A DNA stretch of 64,000 nucleotides, from contig CAMTDV010000002.1 of NCBI GenBank assembly GCA_947069175.1, positions 9,527,054-9,591,053 on the forward strand, in the 5' to 3' direction. Both the position numbers and the translations under genes were made by a program. This document shows positions 1 through 11,541 of this stretch, in pieces. The stretch comes from Scalesia atractyloides (taxonomy: Eukaryota; Streptophyta; Magnoliopsida; Asterales; Asteraceae). Under the pieces are notes generated by a model that saw only the letters and a list, made by a program, of their open reading frames with translations, searched no databases and had not been told where the DNA came from. Positions within the stretch are counted from its first letter, which is position 1. Each line of letters begins with the position of its first letter.

Positions 1-11
1 TCTTTTCAGAT

Positions 12-480
12 GCATCTTCTGCCTCCACTTGCTGATACTAGACGAAAGTAGCGTACGGACTCAATGGTTTGTGCTCTTTAATTCTTCGTTTATATTGTTT
101 TTAGTTAATATACTGACTGATTCCTGATGCAGGGAACTGAAGAATGCGTGTTAATTGATCTTGATAGCATGGTGATTGTTCATAGGAATGTATCACCATG
201 CCGGAAATGCAACGCGTGAAGGTGATTCAGGTAACTAATCTAAAAAATGACATTTCTGATTAACCTTATTTAATATCTACAAATGTTTATGTCTATATGG
301 TAATGATTTTTTTCATCTTCTTTCAGCAATGTTCGGTAAGTTGGAACCCGAAGGAATGCTTTGTAACTGGAAACTGATAGGTTTCATCTCCATCGCAAGG
401 CCTGAATTGCATTTCAACAAGCCTAAACGGGTTGCAACCACTGGTGATTGTGGACCGGACAATGCGGTTTGTTGACATGG
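12..480 (+). pseudogene. Left copy of a duplicated gene fragment, product unrecognised
   Basis: This stretch repeats at 63,339-63,990 in the same orientation. The best block is a 98-bp exon-like segment (133-230) with an acceptor-like CAG before it and CAG/GTAACT after it; its partner (63,444-63,541) is also exactly 98 bp. An ATG in good context (TATCACCATG, near 198) opens a short frame beginning MPEMQRVKVIQ up to the donor site. A further acceptor-like tract ends at 326, and a conserved block lies at about 442-480. I do not recognise the protein. The ATG could belong to an upstream ORF of a longer transcript, or the fragment could be a pseudogene. Exon calls rest on splice-like signals plus conservation between the two copies. 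Confidence 0.5.
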
Positions 481-500
481 TTTCAGAAAGGAGAGAAGCT

Positions 501-1248
501 AAATGTGATGATTAATTAAGATTTGAAGATTAGTTTATTGACAAATAGGGAGTTAGTTGTGATGATTGATTAAGATTTGAAGTTTTCCAGGAAGATACAC
601 CATTTTATAATTTTATGCCTATCTTGTAATCGATTCCTTTAATAGATTTAACATTTAACTAGTTATTCAAGGGTTTAACATTTGTTATTATATGACAAGT
701 GATGATGAAGAAAGAAGATTAGAGTGATATTCTGCTACACATATACTAAGAACAATTTGATAAACCTTTAGGTGAGTCTAGTCATAACCAGCTCAAGCTT
801 GACCCGAACTCTAAACCAAATTGAATTTTTGACTAAGGACTTGACTTGGTATGAAATTGATTTTATTTATAGTTCATAGTTTTGGATCTTGGAAGACGGC
901 CAAGTTTATTTAGATCGAAGATTAATTGATCGTTAATATCAAAATAAAAAATTAAAATAATTAATACGAAGACTTGCAATTTATTTAACAAAATCAACAA
1001 ATAAACTAAGACGTACATACCAAAAATTAAGATTTCAAAATATAATAAAAGTAAAAAATAAAAAAACACTCCGAGTTCTAATTATTCTCTTTGTGATAAT
1101 GATTGAAAAAGAAAATTAATTTTCTTTTATCTTTTGGATTTCATGGCAATCGTACGTACCGTGGTGAACTTTCAAAAAAATCGAGAAAATATCATGTGTA
1201 GCTTTTATTTTATTTTCGTAGGATCACTTAGTAATATTTTCCATACAA

Positions 1249-1308
<60 letters not shown>

Positions 1309-1402
1309 ATATCAGTATCTTATCTAACAATAAGTAGAAATTATTATTATATTGGCTTCGTGAACACATTCGCTAATTACTTGAGTAATCTATGGTTGAT
1401 AC
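501..1402. other. AT-rich intergenic sequence, no gene seen
   Basis: AT-rich DNA with poly-A and poly-T runs, a short repeated phrase (GATTAAGATTTGAAG near 510 and 567) and a (TA)n tract. Open frames here are short and low in complexity; none looks like a protein domain. No copia 3' LTR is visible here, although one would be expected to the left of the decayed element that starts at 1,403. Confidence 0.6.
1254..1303. repeat. (TA)n microsatellite
   Basis: About 50 bp of uninterrupted AT dinucleotides. Confidence 0.95.
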
Positions 1403-2265
1403 TTATTTTCGTAGCATTGTAATAGTATAATATAATAATAATGTTTTGTGATATGTAATGATATGATAATTTACGTATCTAGGTGTGCTTTCCTTGTAAC
1501 ATTTTGCTGTCACACCTCTAAATATCTTCAACGAATGCTCTATTATAACATCAACTTTTAGAAAATCGTTGTCGTTCTTTGGTAGATTCGGATATTGTAC
1601 ATTCAAGATCATCTGAAGAAAACAAGGATACATCAAAAACTTGCTTCCACCAACTCCGGTTCTTTCAGGTTTTCCTTCATGTTTGCAAAAATATACTTTG
1701 AAACACTGAACGGTTTGTTCAATGTCAAAGCTACCATCATCCCAACTAAGTCGTTATTCGCCATGTCATAACCACTTTGTCTGTTGCTTAAACACTGAAT
1801 TAAAACATGTAGAAAGAACTTGTATCGGAGCGGCAACCATGTTTTGTTTAGTTGTCCTATAAGAATATCTCCGACACATCTCATTCGAAGCAAACATCCA
1901 CGTTAACACTTCTACGAAACTAAATATGGAGCTTCAGGATTGTCGCCAAGTTGTAATACTGAATTTATCACTTCAACGGAAACAACGAGGTCTAAGCCGT
2001 TTATACTTCCGTGGATAAGTTCCTTTCTATCTACTTCAACAACATTAGCCGAATCCCAAAATTCCTTGATTTACTGTAGTTTGATGCATGATTGCATAAT
2101 GTGTCCTTGAGTCACGCAAAAACTCATTATACCGTTGTACCCAGCAAGCTTATCTTCCGGATCTAAGTAGGCAACCATGTTGTGTCTCGGCTCTGACATA
2201 ATTTCCACTTCTGGCTTGTCAGGTTTCTTCATTGCGGGCTTTCGTTTCTGATCTTTTGGTGCCAT
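1403..2265 (-). pseudogene. Broken 3' ORF downstream of copia pol
   Basis: Three consecutive minus-strand frames (2,265-2,071, 1,893-1,633 and 1,636-1,403) read like one protein interrupted by frameshifts. The start is placed at 2,265, where a basic lysine/proline-rich N-terminus begins (MAPKDQKRKPAMKKPDK). The middle contains NKTWLPLRYKFFLHVLIQC and the end PCFLQMILNVQYPNLPK. From memory, proteins with these phrases are common in composite plants and are often found fused to or just behind copia pol. They may be the capsid- or envelope-like 3' ORF of Sireviruses, but their function is not established. It could also be an independent captured gene. Confidence 0.55.
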
Positions 2266-2312
2266 CCTATACACAAAAGATAACCAGAATAAGAAGAAAC
2301 ATAAATACATTA

Positions 2313-3568
2313 GGGCACAGGAGTAAGTCCGTGAATAGGTTAGTACCAACGTACCGACAAAGAGACGAACTTAAATTCGGCATAAAGCTGTGATATATTA
2401 TCACTTATTTATTGGGTGGATGTGATATGTTTATCACTTATTGATGATTGTATGCAGTATGTACACGTATGTATGGTATAATGGAAGTTCTAGACTTGCG
2501 TCCCCATTATTTTTTCGGTAAAAGATTCAACCATGATACCCAGATGATAAACAAGCATAAAGACCGCATATCTCAGAACCTCGGCATACTATCAAACGAA
2601 ATTTCAGTACCAATACCATATGCCAATGAATGGTTCCCACCTGGCTTTAAGTCCGTTATGTTTATATCAACCTGCACATTTTAATCTGATTGTGAGCCTA
2701 CCGACACATCATTAGTAGAGCTACTTATCATTTTTTGTTTTATGTTTTTGATCGTATTTGACAGATCACCGGTGCATCATCATCTTCTCTTATCTTTCCA
2801 AGAAACTCATTTTTGATTTTGGGTTTTCTATTTTTCTGAAATTTTCTCCCCCTTAAATGCAGAAAGTAAATAAATAAAAGACATATTTTTGTATTTTTGC
2901 ATTTTTCTCATGTTATTGATGAAGAGCTTGATTTTCAGATGCATGCAGGGCACAGGAGTAACTCCGTGAACAGATTAGTACCAACGTACCGACAAAGAGA
3001 CGAACTTAACTCCCGCATAAAACTGTGATATATTAGCACTTATTGATTGGTGGTTGTGATATGTTTATCACCTATTGATTGTCTTATGCAATATTTACAC
3101 GTTTGTATGGTATCATGGAAGTTCTAGACTTGCGTCCTCGTTATTTTTCGGTAAAAGATTCAACCATGATGCCTAGATAATAAACAAGCATAAAGACCGC
3201 ATATCTCAGAACCTCGACATACAATCACACAAAATTTCGGTACCAAGATCATATGCCAATGAATGGTTCCCACTTGGCTTTCATTCCGTTAGGTTTATAT
3301 CAACCTGCACATTTTAATCTGATTGTGAACCTACCGATACATCATTAGTAGAGCTACTTATCAGTTTTCGTTTTATGTTTTTGACCGTATTTGACAGATC
3401 ACCGGTGTATCATCTTCTTCTCTTATCTTTCCAAGAAACTCATTTTTTATTTTTGGGTTTTCTATTGTTTTTGTATTTTTTCTTAAATTTTCTCCCCCTT
3501 AATGAAGAAAGTAAATAAATAAAAGACAAATTTTTGTATTTTTGTATTTTTCTCATGTTTTTTTATTT
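2313..3568. repeat. Tandem duplication, about 635 bp unit
   Basis: The block 2,313-2,947 is repeated at 2,948 to about 3,568. Both copies begin GGGCACAGGAGTAA and share the TGTGATATATTA phrase, a block starting GAAGTTCTAGACTTGCGTCC, and a T-rich tract ending in a polypurine-like CTCCCCCTT run. Copies differ by scattered substitutions and small indels, so the duplication is not recent. It lies between RNase H and the 3' ORF of the copia element. Confidence 0.85.
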
Positions 3569-3576
3569 TCTCTAAA

Positions 3577-3590
3577 TTTTCTCCCCCTAA
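3577..3590 (-). promoter_or_regulatory. Polypurine-tract-like run, one of three
   Basis: On the minus strand this reads TTAGGGGGAGAAAA. Similar runs occur near 3,488-3,502 and 2,842-2,855, the last two being equivalent positions of the tandem duplication. Multiple polypurine tracts before the 3' LTR are described for Sireviruses. No LTR follows directly here, so use as a plus-strand primer site is only inferred. Confidence 0.45.
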
Positions 3591-3678
3591 AATGCAAAAA
3601 TAAAAAAAAATGAAAAATCTTTTTGTATTTCTAGTTTTGAAGAAAATATTTACAAAAAAACGATTAGCCGATAATGAT

Positions 3679-4368
3679 TTACTCGGGGTTCACCTTGATG
3701 TCATTAACTAAAAGAAGATAATCAAAACATGATTTATCAAAATCTTTTGTAAACAGGTCGGCACGTTGGTAATTGGTGTGGATTTTAACAACACCGATAA
3801 GTTTCTTTTCATAACAATCTCGTATGAAATGATACTTAATCTCAATGTGTTTGGTCTTTGAGTGTTGTACAGGATTACGAGTGATCTGTAAAGGAGCTTT
3901 ATTATCAACATAAATAGGAGAAGTTAAAAATTCAAAACCGTAGTCGCGCATTTGCTGTTGGATCCATAAAATCTTGGGGCAGCAACTAGAAGACGAAATA
4001 TACTCAGCTTCACATATTGAAGTAGCTACACAAGTCTGCTTTTTGCACTGCCACGTGACTAGGTGATTTCCTAAGAACTGACATCCTGCTGATGTTGACT
4101 TTGCATCGATCTTGCAGCCACCATGATCAGAATCACTGAATGCTATCAAATCAAACCTATCATCCTTAGGGTACCAGAGACCAGTGTCCAGACGACCCTT
4201 CAAATAATGAATGATTCTTTTTACCGCCATCAAATGAGAAACTTTTGGACTTGACTGGTAGCGAGCTAGAAGACACGTTGGATACGTAATATCGGGGCTT
4301 GACGTAGCAAGATACATAAGAGATCTGATCATAGCATGATAAAGTGACGGTTCCACATGTTCACCCAT
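3679..4368 (-). pseudogene. Copia RNase H domain
   Basis: A 229-residue open frame matches the C-terminal part of a copia polyprotein. It runs from the end of reverse transcriptase (YHAMIRSLMYLATSSPDITY) into RNase H. Acidic residues typical of the active site are visible: Asp in AFSDSDHGG, Glu in ICEAEYIS and Asp in YVDNKAPLQI. The domain ends with RADLFTKDFDKSCFDYLL, the usual copia C-terminus. It would remove the RNA strand after reverse transcription. The domain itself is intact, but upstream frameshifts separate it from reverse transcriptase. Confidence 0.85.
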
Positions 4369-4392
4369 TCCATCGGGAGTAATCCCATGATT

Positions 4393-5273
4393 TTAAGCTA
4401 ATTGAGTTCCTAAAGGCTTCGAGTCTTCCATTTGAAATCGTTTGAGAATATCCCCAACATACTTGGTTTGATGAATGGAAATCTCTTCCTTAGATTGATA
4501 AACCTGCAAACCTAAAAAGAAAGTTATTTCTCCCATGGTGCTCATCTCGAACTTCTCTTGGATCACCTGCTTGAATTCTTTGCACATTTCATCGTAGGCC
4601 CAAAAATAATATCATCAACATACACTTGTACTAGCAACATATCCTCATTCTTTTCTTTGATGAAGAGAGTACAGTTGATCAACCCACATCGAAAATCATT
4701 TTTGAGGAGATAGGAAGAGAACGTTTCATACCAGGCCCATGGAGCTTGATGAAGACCATATAACGCCTTATTAAGAAGCCAAACCTTGTCAGGATGGATT
4801 GGATCTTCAATACCAGGCGGTTTCTCAACAAATACTTCTTCTTCGACCACACCATGAAGAAATGCACTTTTCACATCCATTTGATAAACAGTAAACTTCA
4901 TGTTGGACGCATAAGCCAAGAAAATTCTTACTGCCTCAAGACGTGCTACTAGTGCATAAACTTCATTATAATCAATACCTTTTATCTGATTAAAGCCATA
5001 GACAACCAATCTTGCTTTGTTTCTCACAACAACTCATTGGTCATCCTTCTTGCACTTGTAAACCCATCTAGTACCAATCTTCTTGTAGTTGTCGGGCCTG
5101 TCAACCAATTTGCACACACCCAATTTTTGAAACTGCTGAAGTTCCTGTTGTATTGCTTCAACCCATGAGTCTTCCTTCATTGCCTCCTTCCAAGATTTTG
5201 GTTCAACTTGGCAAACATAGCAGGCAAAAGACCAATCATTCTGTTCCACGGATTCTCTGATTGCCGTATACAA
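4393..5273 (-). pseudogene. Copia reverse transcriptase, frameshifted
   Basis: Three overlapping or adjoining minus-strand frames (5,273-5,034, 5,027-4,563 and 4,587-4,393) cover the RT domain. The N-terminal part has SWKEAMKEDSWVEAIQQEL and GTRWVYKCKKD. The palm contains YQMDVKSAFLHG with a metal-binding Asp and VQVYVDDIIFG with the copia YVDD box. The last frame has FFLGLQVYQSKEEISIHQ. The frames are separated by a stop near 5,030 and a frameshift near 4,580, so no active enzyme can be made. Confidence 0.88.
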
Positions 5274-5860
5274 CCCAACATTCTGGTTGTTCCTTAGCTA
5301 ATTACGAGTCTGCACTCCACTCTGGACATCTCCTATGATATTCTGCTAAGGATGGGTATCATGGATTTGAGTTTCCGGAACATTAGGAACTCGAGCATTT
5401 ATACCCAAATTGTTGATATTCAAATCAACAACTAAATCGATGGCTAGAGCCGACGAAGATGTAGATGCAAGACCCTCAGTCGTCCTTTGATTTTGCACAT
5501 TTGAAATCACTTTAGAAATACCTGGAATAGGAGCAGAAGTAGCTTCACTTGCATCAAGGAACTCATCATCTTCCGATGAAACATTATAATCTGCAGCATC
5601 TTCAAATTCCACATTTTGAACAACGTTATTAACCGAAGTAGACACTTGTGGGTTAACAATAATTGGTTGCACTAAAGATGAATCAACTGCAGTATCACTT
5701 TCAAGTAGCATTTGAGCCGCTGCAGACACATCATCAGAAGTTGGCAGATTGAAGGAGTCAAACAGTCCATGGTAGTGAAACATCCAAGGAGCACCCGAAG
5801 CTCTTACTAATTCAGTGTACCTTGAATCTTAACTTCACCCCATTCCTCAATCTTTTTCGT
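5274..5860 (-). pseudogene. Copia integrase C-terminal and linker region
   Basis: Low-complexity acidic linker, open at 5,783-5,346 (for example VSSEDDEFLDASEATSAP), lying between integrase and reverse transcriptase. Such Ser/Asp/Glu-rich linkers are usual in copia polyproteins. Stops and frame changes occur on both sides. No catalytic motif is expected here. Confidence 0.6.
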
Positions 5861-6013
5861 TGTCAAATTCCACAATCTGAAATTTGGAGTAGCATATCCA
5901 AGAAAGAAACCTTCGATAGCTTTTGGACCGAATTAACCATGTGGATCAATCATAGTGCATGGAGCTCCAAAAGGCTCTAACAAAGACACATCCGGTTTCC
6001 TTTTATGCAACAA

Positions 6014-6700
6014 TTAAAAACACGTTATCCCATGCCTTTTAACCGTAAAAGCTCTATTCATTGTATAACACGTACTAGCCACAACCTCCCCACAAAACTG
6101 AACAGGAAGTTCTGACTCTACTAACATAGTTCCTGCAGTCTCGATAAGCGTTCTATTTTTCCTCTCAGCAACACCATTTTTTTGTGGAGTATAATAAGAA
6201 CTGTATTCATGTAGAATGCCTATAAAAGAACAGAACTCATCCATAACATGATTCTTGAATTTAGTGCCATTGTCACTTCTGATTCTCCTTATCTTCAAAT
6301 TGTACAAGTTTTCAAGTAACGTGAGGAGATTCTTGAGGATTTCAGAAACTTCACTCTTGTGTGCCATAACATTTACCTATGAAAATCTAAAATAGTCATC
6401 AGTAACAACTAAACAATAAGCATCGCCAAAGGTAGTCTTGTGTTTCATAGGTCCAAAAAGGTCCATCTGAAGACGTTCCAGAGGCATATTAACAATGTTA
6501 ATTTTCTTCACAGGATGAGACTTCTTTGCTTGTTTTCCCTTTTGGCACGATACACAGACGTCTTGTAAATGAAAATTCTTGACTGGTACACCATTCACAA
6601 GATTATGTTTCACCAAATAGTTCATTTTCCTCAAGTGAATGTGTACCATTCATCTAGGCCAAGAGATTGACTCCTTTTCAGTGGCTTTTGAGACAAAACT
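6014..6700 (-). pseudogene. Copia integrase with pre-integrase zinc finger
   Basis: Two frames (6,649-6,377 and 6,367-6,014) carry integrase. The first includes the end of the HHCC finger (IHLRKMNYLV, then VCVSCQKGKQAKKSH) and the first catalytic Asp (MDLFGPM). The second holds the second Asp (IRSDNGTKFKN) and the Glu (NGVAERKNRTLIETAG). The DD35E set can be recognised, but it is split by a frame change near 6,370. The protein would have joined element DNA to the host chromosome. Confidence 0.88.
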
Positions 6701-7110
6701 TATGTAGACGTAGTAATAGCTTGGCTCATGTCAAGAATATACAAATCATTTATTCTTGGAGCCGACAATAGAATCCATTCTTTAGGAATCTTAAAACCAG
6801 GTTTTAGCAGGTAACAACTGACATCATCAAAATGAACCGTGAACTTCTTGTTGCAGATTTGAGAAACACTCAGAAGATTGTGATCAATTTGACGAACATA
6901 ATTGATCTTGTCGAAACTAACAACGCCATTGGAAATCATTCCATCTCAAGTGATGTAACCGCCTTTATCTCCAACAAAAGCAACATAGCCTCCCCTAATG
7001 CTTTTCACATCATAAAGGAGCCTTAAGGTGCCTGTCATGTGCCGGGATGCTCCACTGTCAACAATCCAATGATTATTCACAGTCCCTCTTGGAACACCCT
7101 ACACATTACG
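6700..7110 (-). pseudogene. Copia aspartic protease remnant
   Basis: Reading the minus strand near 7,065 gives WIVDSGASRHMTG, the copia protease active-site motif, followed by an open stretch with NYVRQIDHNLLSVSQICN that leads into the pre-integrase region. A stop interrupts the frame near 6,947. The protease would have cut the gag-pol polyprotein. Confidence 0.8.
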
Positions 7111-8401
7111 TTAACTGATTAGTTTGAGATGGGGACCCAAGCCCTAGTGGTCTTGATTCGACCCTGATCATCAAGAAATGTGATTTCTATTTCTTGATGA
7201 TTTGGAAATTTTATGCCTCCCACTGAAACGGTACCGGTTTTAGGTTTCCAAGATTGTTGACGTTTACCAGATTGATTATTATGTACAGATTTAGATATTT
7301 CTGGTTTTAACGAACTTAATGAACTTGGTTTCGTCTGTGCAACATCCGGTTTTAATGCCTTTTCAATTACTTTGACTTGTTTACATCATTGTTTTTCTTC
7401 TTGTTCCTTAACAATACGTTTGTCTTGTTTAGGTGACACCGATCGACATTGGCAATTCTTTTCAGGAGGGGCATTTTCAACAAACTTGGGTTTTGCCAAG
7501 TTGGTACAATTTTTGATTATGTGGCCAAACTCCCCACATTTAAAGCATGATCTCCTTTCAACAAAATAGGAGATGTTGTTTGATGACTCGATGTTGAACT
7601 TGTAGGCCTAGAGGTACTTGATCCATCATCACACCTGTTTGTGTGTTGAGTGTAATTGTTTTGACCGTCACATTTTAAAATCTTGACTTGATTTTCAAAA
7701 TCAGTATTTGACATATTTTCAAAATACTCGATTTTATCACTACCATTTGAGGCTACAAAGTTAACATTCTTTCCCTTTTTCTTGTTGCAAGCTCCTTTAA
7801 CTTCAACCTTTGGTTGTGACACCTTAGGTTTTTCAGCTCGCTTTTCTTGTTGTCTACTTTTAGAAGCGATTAATGGTTGTGGTTTGATTGAATTTTTCTT
7901 TCCCAAAAATTTGGTTGTTGAATTTTTGAAAACTTGATCAATTGAAGTTGGATTAACATTTTTGATCGGAAAATCATTGTTCGAGTAAATTTTCTCATCT
8001 CCAATTAAAGTATACAACACATTATCGCTCTTAAACGTAGAAACAAATGTCTTAATAGAATTGATAGGATCAATCTCTTGCTTTGTAACAGATTGCACAA
8101 CGGGAGTAGTAAGATCACATAAGATATGATTCTTAATTGGAATTTCTACCCCTTTCTCTTTATCAAGTGATTGGTCCTGATCGGTCTCGTCAGACTCATC
8201 ATCTGGTGAATCATCCTCCTCTATTATAGGTGGACGTTGATCAACAACAGATAATAAGTTCTCTATCTTTCTAGATTCATCTGAGGAATTGTCCAGTTTA
8301 AACCCTAACCCTGCTGCAAACTCTTCGGGATTAAGAGGTACAGATGGTTCAAAACGTGGCATTTCCTCCTCATCAGGCAATTTGGTACAATTGTGTTTCA
8401 A
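7111..8401 (-). pseudogene. Copia gag C-terminal part with zinc knuckle
   Basis: The open frame 8,401-7,517 has an acidic N-terminal half (DDSPDDESDETDQDQ) and a basic, lysine-rich second half. A CX2CX4HX4C knuckle (CFKCGEFGHIIKNC) is read across 7,550-7,510 after a frame change at the end of that frame. The knuckle would bind element RNA in the particle. The stretch between knuckle and protease (7,500-7,111) is charged and out of frame. Confidence 0.75.
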
Positions 8402-8428
8402 TGGTGGTGGACACGATTTAAGCCCAAT

Positions 8429-10699
8429 TCATTTCACATTTCCCTTAAGTTTTTGAACATCAATGATGTGATCAAGCACATATCGGGAGTTAGAATAACT
8501 CTCCAATTTTAGCTTAATTGCATCATGCTCGCATATGGCAATGGCAAACTCCTTTTTCGTTTCTTCAAGGATATTAATGTAGTTTTTAATACTAGTTTGC
8601 TTGTTCAAAATTTTTTTTATTAACTCAGACATGCTTTTCTTAAGAGTCTCATTACAAATTTGAATTCTTTTTCATTTCGAGTTAAAGCTATATTTGCCTC
8701 TTTGCATTTTGACAGTTCAACTACTAAGCTTTGATTGTGACTGTTAATTGTTTCAAATTTAGGTTTTAAGTAAGCACAATCATTGCATATCCTAGGAGAG
8801 TAGGATTTTACCTGACTTGTTGAACATGCAACATTAGCCATAAAAGCAGTATGATGAGAAAAAGATCCATCGTTGGCAAAGAAATTCTCTATTTCCTTCG
8901 ATGCAACTTCTGCTTTCTTTATAAACCCAGCCTTTTGAATTTTCAGCTTCTCTGCTTCTTTCAGCAACTCATCGACCTCAGTATAAATCTTTTCCCTAAC
9001 ATCCGAATCTGATCAATAACCACCCACACTTGAGCTTTCCTGGTCAGAACTTCCATTATACCCAGAACTATCATCATCATCATCAAAAGACTCAATACTG
9101 TGAACATGTTTGATATGATTGATTATCTTAGCATAACAAGCAGTTCCTCCTTGATTCTCATTTCCCAACTGAACTGACCAATCACATCCTTCATCTCCTT
9201 GCACTACTAAAGCTCTGCTTGTGTTGTTTGAAGGCCCAGACTGGTTGGAGTTGTTTGGGTTGTTAACAGCTACTATACCCTGTTCATTGTTAACTTGAGT
9301 TGTGTTGGATGAGTTTGGTTAATTTTGGAAATTGTTGTGATTTGCTTGCTAGGTTGAGTACATTCACGTTTGAAATGACCTTTCTCACCATAGTTGGAGT
9401 AAGTAACAGCATCTTTATCAAAGGCATACTTTGTGTTTTTCTTGCTTTCCAAACATTTCTTCCAGTTCTACTCATGTAGTCTTTCGCTCTTCTAACCGCA
9501 CTTGCAAATGCCCATTTAATATCCATTAACTCCATTTCCTCCCTGTCTATTTGCTGATAGTCCTCATTAGTCAAATTAATGTTTCCAATTTGACCGACGA
9601 CTAGTCCATAATACGCACTAACCACTGTCTTCAGAAGTTCCATGTGTTCCCGAGCAACTTCTACACTCACCTTGGAAAGATGTGAAGTATCAAGTCTGAT
9701 GGCATTATGATGTGAAGGTTGAAAGTTGTTGCCATTGAAAGCTTGTTGAGAAGCTTTTTGTGGAATTTAAGGTGTAACAACTTGTGGTTGAGGAAGAAAG
9801 TCTTTTGGATCAAATGCTCGACCATAGGTTTGAGAACTTGAGCCAGCAGATTGATTTGTTTGAACTGGATGTGGTAGAAAAGGGTTAACATTTGACACGA
9901 ATGTTGTTTGGAGTTCCGGTTGCTGAGTTGTACTAACGCCTGTGTTAATACCTCCAAAATACATTTCAGGGTTTTGTGGAATAGGAACTCTTTTCGCTTT
10001 TCATATTTCTTCTTAATTCTTATTCTCAAGCTTCTAAACGAACTTATAAATACTGATCACATCCAACGCACCTGTATGCTTTAGCAAGTCAATAAACTGA
10101 CTCCACCTAGGTGGTAAGGCATCAGCAATACGCATCACAATCTCTTGTGGAGATGTGTTCACCTTGTATGGATACATTTCACTAAGCAGATGATAGAAAC
10201 GAGTTATCATGTCGCTTAGTGTCTCATTCTCCATGAACAGAAAACCTTCAAACTCTTTCTTCAGAAGATCATGTCGTATCTTTCTTGTTGCAGCGTTTCC
10301 TTCCCCTCTTGCTTCCAAAGTATCCCACAAATTCTTAGTGGTGGTACAGTACACGAATTGATGATAAATATCCTTATGAAGTTCTTGTGTAAGGATAGCA
10401 AATGCCTTCTTCTCTAAATCATAACCCTTTTTATCATTTTCATCTAAGTTTGCTAAAGAGGTTGGATTTGATCCTGCTTCTTCGAGAGATTCTTTGTATG
10501 GTGTCGCAAAACATGTCCACAATTCCGTATTTTGAAAAATCACATACGCATGAAAACTACTTTTCCATGAAGGATAATTGTTCATATGATTCAACTTTGG
10601 TGGACGGTTGTTACTTCCTGTTTCATTCTCACTAATGAGAAGAGTCTGAATGCTTTGATTTATATTTGCCACGCACGCCCATCGATTTGCGGTATTCAT
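8429..10699 (-). pseudogene. Copia gag N-terminal and middle parts, broken
   Basis: The frame 10,699-10,034 starts at a clear ATG and encodes a UBN2/DUF4219-type gag core with NYPSWKSSFHAYV and TTKNLWDTLEARGEG. It continues in shorter frames at 10,029-9,667, 9,670-9,290, 9,204-9,013, 8,967-8,620 and 8,632-8,429. The last two are rich in Glu/Lys and look coiled-coil-forming (for example MLKEAEKLKIQKAGFIKKAE). The long gag with coiled coil resembles Sireviruses. At least five frame breaks make it non-functional. Confidence 0.78.
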
Positions 10700-11527
10700 G
10701 GCTGTTTACTGAGGCATTAACGATTTAACCCATGAGGTTGCGGAGCTAGATTGTGGTGAATCTTGGCTTGTACTTGAATTACACCCTCAATCTCAAGGAT
10801 ATGTACCCATTTACTTGTTTGTTAATGAATATCAGCTTAAAAATTTAAAATTCCAAAGATTACCTTGAAATAAAAGTATTCTATTAAAACTCACAATTTT
10901 AAAGAACCACAAGTTATCAATTTAACGAAACACTTGTCTACCATGAACAACCTTAGGTGTCACGAAAAACCCAGTCCACGAACAACCTAAGAGGTGTCAC
11001 GAAAAATCCAGTTCTTCGTGGGATAGGTTATTCGTAGGGTGGGGGTTTTCACAGGGTTGGGTCTTTCGTTGGATGATTCTTCGCAAAGGGTGGTTCGTGA
11101 ATTGGTTGGGGAGAAGTTTTCGTTTGTATGAGAATCTTATTTCTGAATTTTTGGAAAGTTGGTAGCTGGTTAGACAAGTTTGGTTAAAAAACAAATTCCA
11201 AAAACACCTTTTCAGTCAACTCTTAAGATTCAGTCAACACTCAAGGAATATTCTGGTGAGTTTTCCAACAAGTGCTTTATCAGAAAATATGTCGAACTAA
11301 ACTTTGACAGAAAATTTCAAGAAAAAACGTATCCTAACATGTCTCCATGTATTTTAACAAGATTTTTATAAAAATTTTCTGAAAACAAAAAGTTTTACCT
11401 AAGTTTTAAACCACTTTTCTTGTAAAAACTTAAGTTTCTTGTTTGAAGTTCAAGAACACTTCCAGGAAGCTTCATAACTTGCTCAAACATAACACTATTC
11501 TTGGTTTTAATAAGGAAGAGAATCAAA
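10700..11527 (-). other. Copia untranslated leader
   Basis: This stretch lies between the primer binding site and the gag start. It has no domain-like ORF and contains repeated phrases built on CACGAA and TTCGTG (for example near 10,960-11,000). The same words are frequent in the LTR. It is probably the 5' leader with packaging signals; this is inferred from position only. Confidence 0.6.
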
Positions 11528-11539
11528 GCTCTGATACCA
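11528..11539 (-). other. Primer binding site (initiator Met tRNA)
   Basis: Minus strand TGGTATCAGAGC, complementary to the 3' end of plant initiator Met tRNA, two bases inside the LTR end. It primes minus-strand DNA synthesis. Confidence 0.93.
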
Positions 11540-11541
11540 CT

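Noticed and set aside
505..570. C/D snoRNA suggested by GTGATGATT words near a telo-box gene
   Set aside because: A C-box-like word is present twice, but no paired D box or guide structure could be placed with confidence.
1134..1337. Tyr/Ile-repeat protein
   Set aside because: A translation of the (TA)n tract.
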